A stretch of 47,873 bases of DNA, taken from assembly GCF_001618175.1 (NCBI RefSeq), contig NZ_LPXN01000095.1:1-47873 (forward strand), in the 5' to 3' direction. The position numbers and the translations under genes were made by a program. Positions within the stretch are counted from its first letter, which is position 1; each line of letters starts with the position of its first letter. The DNA is from Oceanibaculum pacificum (GTDB lineage Bacteria; Pseudomonadota; Alphaproteobacteria; Oceanibaculales; Oceanibaculaceae). Shown here piece after piece: positions 45,446 through 47,873 of the stretch. The notes under the pieces were generated by a model. It was not told the origin of the DNA, made no database searches, and was given only the letters and a program-made list of their open reading frames with translations.

Positions 45446-45859
45446 ATGAGCAAGCCGATGCCCCGCATCACGGCGGTCAACCGTCCCTATTGGGAGGGCT
45501 GCAACGCCGACAAGCTGATGCTGCAACGCTGCACCGCCGCCGATTGCGGCCAGTACATCTTCTATCCGCGCGTCTGCTGCCCGCATTGCGGCGACGGCGA
45601 TCCGGTGTGGGAGCAGGTCTCCGGCCGGGGCCAGGTGCTGTCCTACACGCTGGTGCAGCGCCCGCATCACGAAAGCTTCTATGCCGAGGCTCCCTTCGTG
45701 TTCGCGGCGGTGACGCTGGAGGAGGGGCCGCTGATCTATGGCCGCATCGAGATCGACGCCGCCGAGGCCGAGGGGCTGAATGGCCGGCCCGTCGCCATCG
45801 TGTTCCGCGACGACCAGCTGCCGGGCCAGAAGCTGCCCTTTTTCCGCCTGACCGCCTGA
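45446..45859 (+). CDS. DUF35 Zn-ribbon/OB-fold protein, partner of the thiolase-fold protein
   Basis: A 137-residue acyl-CoA-binding accessory protein. The N-terminal helix is followed by a Zn ribbon (Cys29, Cys34, Cys44 or Cys45, Cys48); the first pair is spaced C-x4-C instead of the usual C-x2-C. The OB-fold follows (about 55-137, GRGQVLSYTLVQRPHHESFYAEAPF). DUF35 proteins pair with non-canonical thiolases as heteromeric aldolases or HMG-CoA-synthase-like helpers. The ATG at 45446 has GAGGGAG upstream. Last gene of island B. Confidence 0.9.
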   Translation: MSKPMPRITAVNRPYWEGCNADKLMLQRCTAADCGQYIFYPRVCCPHCGDGDPVWEQVSGRGQVLSYTLVQRPHHESFYAEAPFVFAAVTLEEGPLIYGRIEIDAAEAEGLNGRPVAIVFRDDQLPGQKLPFFRLTA

Positions 45860-45869
45860 CCGCCTGACC

Positions 45870-46790
45870 CTAGCGGCTGGCCAGCAGGGCCAGGATGCCG
45901 AGTACGATGAGGGCGATGCCGGCCAGCTCCGACAGGCGCGGCCGCTCGCCGAAGGCCAGGCGGGAGACCAGAACGGTGAACACCAGCTCGATCTGGCCGA
46001 CCGCCTGCACCTTGGCCGGCGTCTCCAGCGTCATCGCCAGGTACCAGCCCATCGAGCCGGCGATGCTGGTCAGGCCGATCAGCAGGGCCTTGGGCGCGTT
46101 CGCCAGCATCAGCGCGAATTGCCGGCGTTCGCGCGCCACGACATAGACCGTCATCAGCACTGTCTGGATCGCCGACATGACCGTCAGCACGGTCAGCGCG
46201 CGCAGCAGCGGGTCCTGATCGCCCAGCGATTGCGCCCCGGCGCGGATCGTCACCGCGCAGACCGCGAACAGGAAGCCGGCGGCCAGGCCGATCCGCGTCG
46301 CCGGGGCGGACAGGTCGCGCAAGCGGCCGCGCCAGCCCGCGCCGCTGGCCTGCGGCATCAGCGACAGCAGGAACACGCCGGCCAGGCTGACCAGCACGCC
46401 GAGCCAGGACATCAGCCCCAGCGCCTCGCCCAGGATCATGCTGCTCAGCAGCGCCACCTGCACCGTCTCAGTCTTCGCGAAAACGGTGCCGACGGCGAAA
46501 TTGCGCAGCCGGAAGGCGATCAGCAGCAGCCAGGTGCCGATGATCTGGCAGGTCCCGCCCAGCAGGCACCACAGGAAGAAGCTGCCCGGCAGCGACGGCA
46601 TGTCCCGCTCCGGCCCCAGCAGCAGGATCGCCAGCAGCACGCCCGCCCAGGGCGCGCCGAACAGGTAGCGCACATAGGTCGCGCCGATGGCGCTCATCGT
46701 GCCCGACAGGCTGCGTTGCAGGGCCGTGCGCACGCATTGCAGCGCCGCCGCCACGACCGTTACCGCTATCCAGGGTTCGAGGAAGGTCAC
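45870..46790 (-). CDS. EamA/DMT-family transporter
   Basis: A 306-residue membrane protein with about ten helices in two repeats. FAKTETVQVALLSSMILGEALGL is a characteristic stretch of the first repeat, and ELVFTVLVSRLAFGERPRLSE of the second. The likely start is GTG at 46790 (FLEPWIAVTV) with a GGAAAG ribosome site; the frame extends to 46916 through an Arg-rich stretch unlike a membrane N-terminus. Convergent with island B, 10 bases apart. Substrate unknown; it could export an intermediate of the island. Confidence 0.85.
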   Translation of the reverse strand: MTFLEPWIAVTVVAAALQCVRTALQRSLSGTMSAIGATYVRYLFGAPWAGVLLAILLLGPERDMPSLPGSFFLWCLLGGTCQIIGTWLLLIAFRLRNFAVGTVFAKTETVQVALLSSMILGEALGLMSWLGVLVSLAGVFLLSLMPQASGAGWRGRLRDLSAPATRIGLAAGFLFAVCAVTIRAGAQSLGDQDPLLRALTVLTVMSAIQTVLMTVYVVARERRQFALMLANAPKALLIGLTSIAGSMGWYLAMTLETPAKVQAVGQIELVFTVLVSRLAFGERPRLSELAGIALIVLGILALLASR

Positions 46791-46976
46791 ACGCGATCTT
46801 TCCGCTGCGCGGCGTGGACGCCACGATCCAGAATCTCGTTTAGCTGTATCGGATGCCGCCGTGTCTTTGAAGCTAATTGTATGTCGTCGGCGGCGATGGC
46901 CGGGTGCCGTCGTCATCGCCGGAACAGCCGGTCGCGCAAGGCGTTATGAGACTATCGAATAGCGAAGGATGGGCAT

Positions 46977-47795
46977 GTGCCGCGATCGTTCTGGAAGGGC
47001 TATCTGAAGCTGTCGCTAGTCACCTGCCCGGTGGCGATGACGCCGGCGACGACCGAGCGGGAAAAGCTGCGATTCCACACGCTGAACCGCGAGACCGGCA
47101 ATCGCGTCGTCAGCCGCTACCTCGATTCCGTGACCGGCAAGCCGGTGAAGGAGAAGGACGAGGCCAAGGGATATCCGCGAGGCGAGGATGAGCATGTGGT
47201 GCTGGAGGATGACGAGCTGGACGCCGTCGCCCTGGAAAGCACGCGCACCATCGATATCGACATGTTTGTGCCGGCCGATTCCATCGAATGGATCTGGTAC
47301 GACACGCCGCATTACCTGACGCCCGACGACGCGGTCGGCGAGGAGGCCTTCGCCGTGATCCGCGAGGCCATGGCCTCGACCGGCACGGTCGGCATCTCCC
47401 GCCTGGTGATGTATCGCCGCGAGCGCGCGGTGATGTTGCAGCCGCGCGGCAAGGGCATCGTGCTCTGGACCCTGCGCTATGGCGACGAGGTGCGCCCGCC
47501 CGGCGATTATTTCGGCGATATCCCGGCGGAAAAGCCGGATGCGAAGCTGCTGAAGCTGGTCGCCACGCTGATCGAGGAGCGCAGCAAGCCCTGGGATCCC
47601 GCCATGGTCGGCGACCCGGTGCAGGACAAGCTGCACGACATCATCGCGGCGAAGAAGAAAGGCCGCAAACGCCCCGCCCGCAAGAAGCCGGACGCGGCCG
47701 AGGCGGAGGAAGCGCCCAGCAACGTCGTCAACATCATGGACGCCCTGCGCAAGAGCCTGTCCGCCGAATCCAAGGCCGGCAAGACGAAGCGCTGA
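46977..47795 (+). CDS. ku: Bacterial Ku protein (non-homologous end joining)
   Basis: A 272-residue Ku homologue that rings DNA ends and recruits the ligase LigD. The opening PRSFWKGYLKLSLVTCPV is the family hallmark; RETGNRV, YPRGEDEHVVLEDDEL and the core beta-barrel (about 8-215, with SRLVMYRRERAVMLQP) follow. The C-terminal tail (about 220-272) is Lys/Arg-rich (KKKGRKRPARKK), as in Ku proteins whose tails help DNA threading. It starts with GTG; the overlapping ATG at 46975 is in another frame. No ligD is visible up to the window end. Confidence 0.95.
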   Translation: MPRSFWKGYLKLSLVTCPVAMTPATTEREKLRFHTLNRETGNRVVSRYLDSVTGKPVKEKDEAKGYPRGEDEHVVLEDDELDAVALESTRTIDIDMFVPADSIEWIWYDTPHYLTPDDAVGEEAFAVIREAMASTGTVGISRLVMYRRERAVMLQPRGKGIVLWTLRYGDEVRPPGDYFGDIPAEKPDAKLLKLVATLIEERSKPWDPAMVGDPVQDKLHDIIAAKKKGRKRPARKKPDAAEAEEAPSNVVNIMDALRKSLSAESKAGKTKR

Positions 47796-47831
47796 GCGCC
47801 CCGCTGCCTCCCGCGAGTTCCGCCCCCCGTA

Positions 47832-47873
47832 CCCTTCGAGACGCCAGCTAACGCCGGCTCCTCAGGGCGAGGG
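47832..47873. repeat. Probable partial dispersed palindromic repeat (REP-like), cut by the window end
   Basis: After the ku gene the sequence CCCTTCGAGACGCC ... GGCTCCTCAGGGCGAGGG resembles a widespread intergenic palindromic element of alphaproteobacteria. The centre GCCAGC-TAAC-GCCGGC can fold with one mismatch. No second copy was noticed in this window. Recognition is from memory of the motif. Confidence 0.4.

Noticed and set aside
46977-47795. A complete non-homologous end-joining locus
   Set aside because: Only Ku is present; no LigD ligase domain is seen in the window.

Overview
The window is a GC-rich (roughly two thirds G+C), densely coded stretch of about 48 kb. Gene content points to an alphaproteobacterium, probably of the Rhodospirillales/Rhizobiales sphere: paired HutC-type GntR and IclR regulators beside polar amino-acid ABC importers, a partial periplasmic Sox cluster, IorB-type molybdenum hydroxylase genes, a YghU-type GST and a bacterial Ku. 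No phage, IS element, CRISPR array, tRNA or rRNA was seen. No gene-free stretch exceeds 300 bases; the longest is 11124-11420 (297 bases).

Layout. (1) 26-2780: a DJ-1/PfpI-type protein divergent from a LysR regulator, which is followed by an ACT-less homoserine dehydrogenase. (2) 2801-11123, all on the minus strand: an OmpR-type two-component pair, then one tight operon, [2Fe-2S] subunit - Mo hydroxylase - soxX - soxY - soxZ - soxA - fccB/soxF. The Mo subunit and soxX share a GTGA overlap, so a molybdenum hydroxylase and sulfur-oxidation proteins appear to be co-translated; soxB and soxCD are absent from the window. (3) 11421-14076: cytochrome c, APC permease and an apparently exported SAM-methyltransferase-like protein. 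(4) 14090-18021: HutD, YghU, a second GST and an EamA transporter, divergent from a TetR regulator with a nested palindromic operator. (5) 18068-26146: a complete kdpFABCDE potassium system with an extra 63-residue membrane protein between kdpA and kdpB. (6) 26263-45859: two neighbouring amino-acid islands. (7) An EamA transporter and Ku at the right end, with a probable fragment of a dispersed repeat at the edge.

Region 6 is the most interesting. Island A: a GhrA-like reductase and a divergent alanine-racemase homologue face an opine dehydrogenase, a complete polar amino-acid ABC importer, a 2,2-dialkylglycine-decarboxylase-like class III PLP enzyme and a SelA/DgaE-like PLP enzyme, followed by a convergent GntR(UTRA) gene. 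Island B: an IclR gene faces a second complete importer, a second alanine racemase, a SHMT homologue lacking the folate-reaction residues (Glu57, Tyr55 and Tyr65 of E. coli GlyA are Thr, Asn and Val), a CaiB/BaiF CoA-transferase, a thiolase-fold protein without the nucleophilic Cys or the GHP His, and a DUF35 Zn-ribbon/OB protein. Together they read as an uptake and breakdown route for an opine-like, D- or alpha,alpha-disubstituted amino acid, ending in CoA-level carbon-carbon cleavage. The substrate cannot be read from sequence. Both islands have sigma70-like promoters with palindromes at the predicted transcription start, and the GntR gene's upstream region shares a 10-base motif with the opine dehydrogenase promoter.
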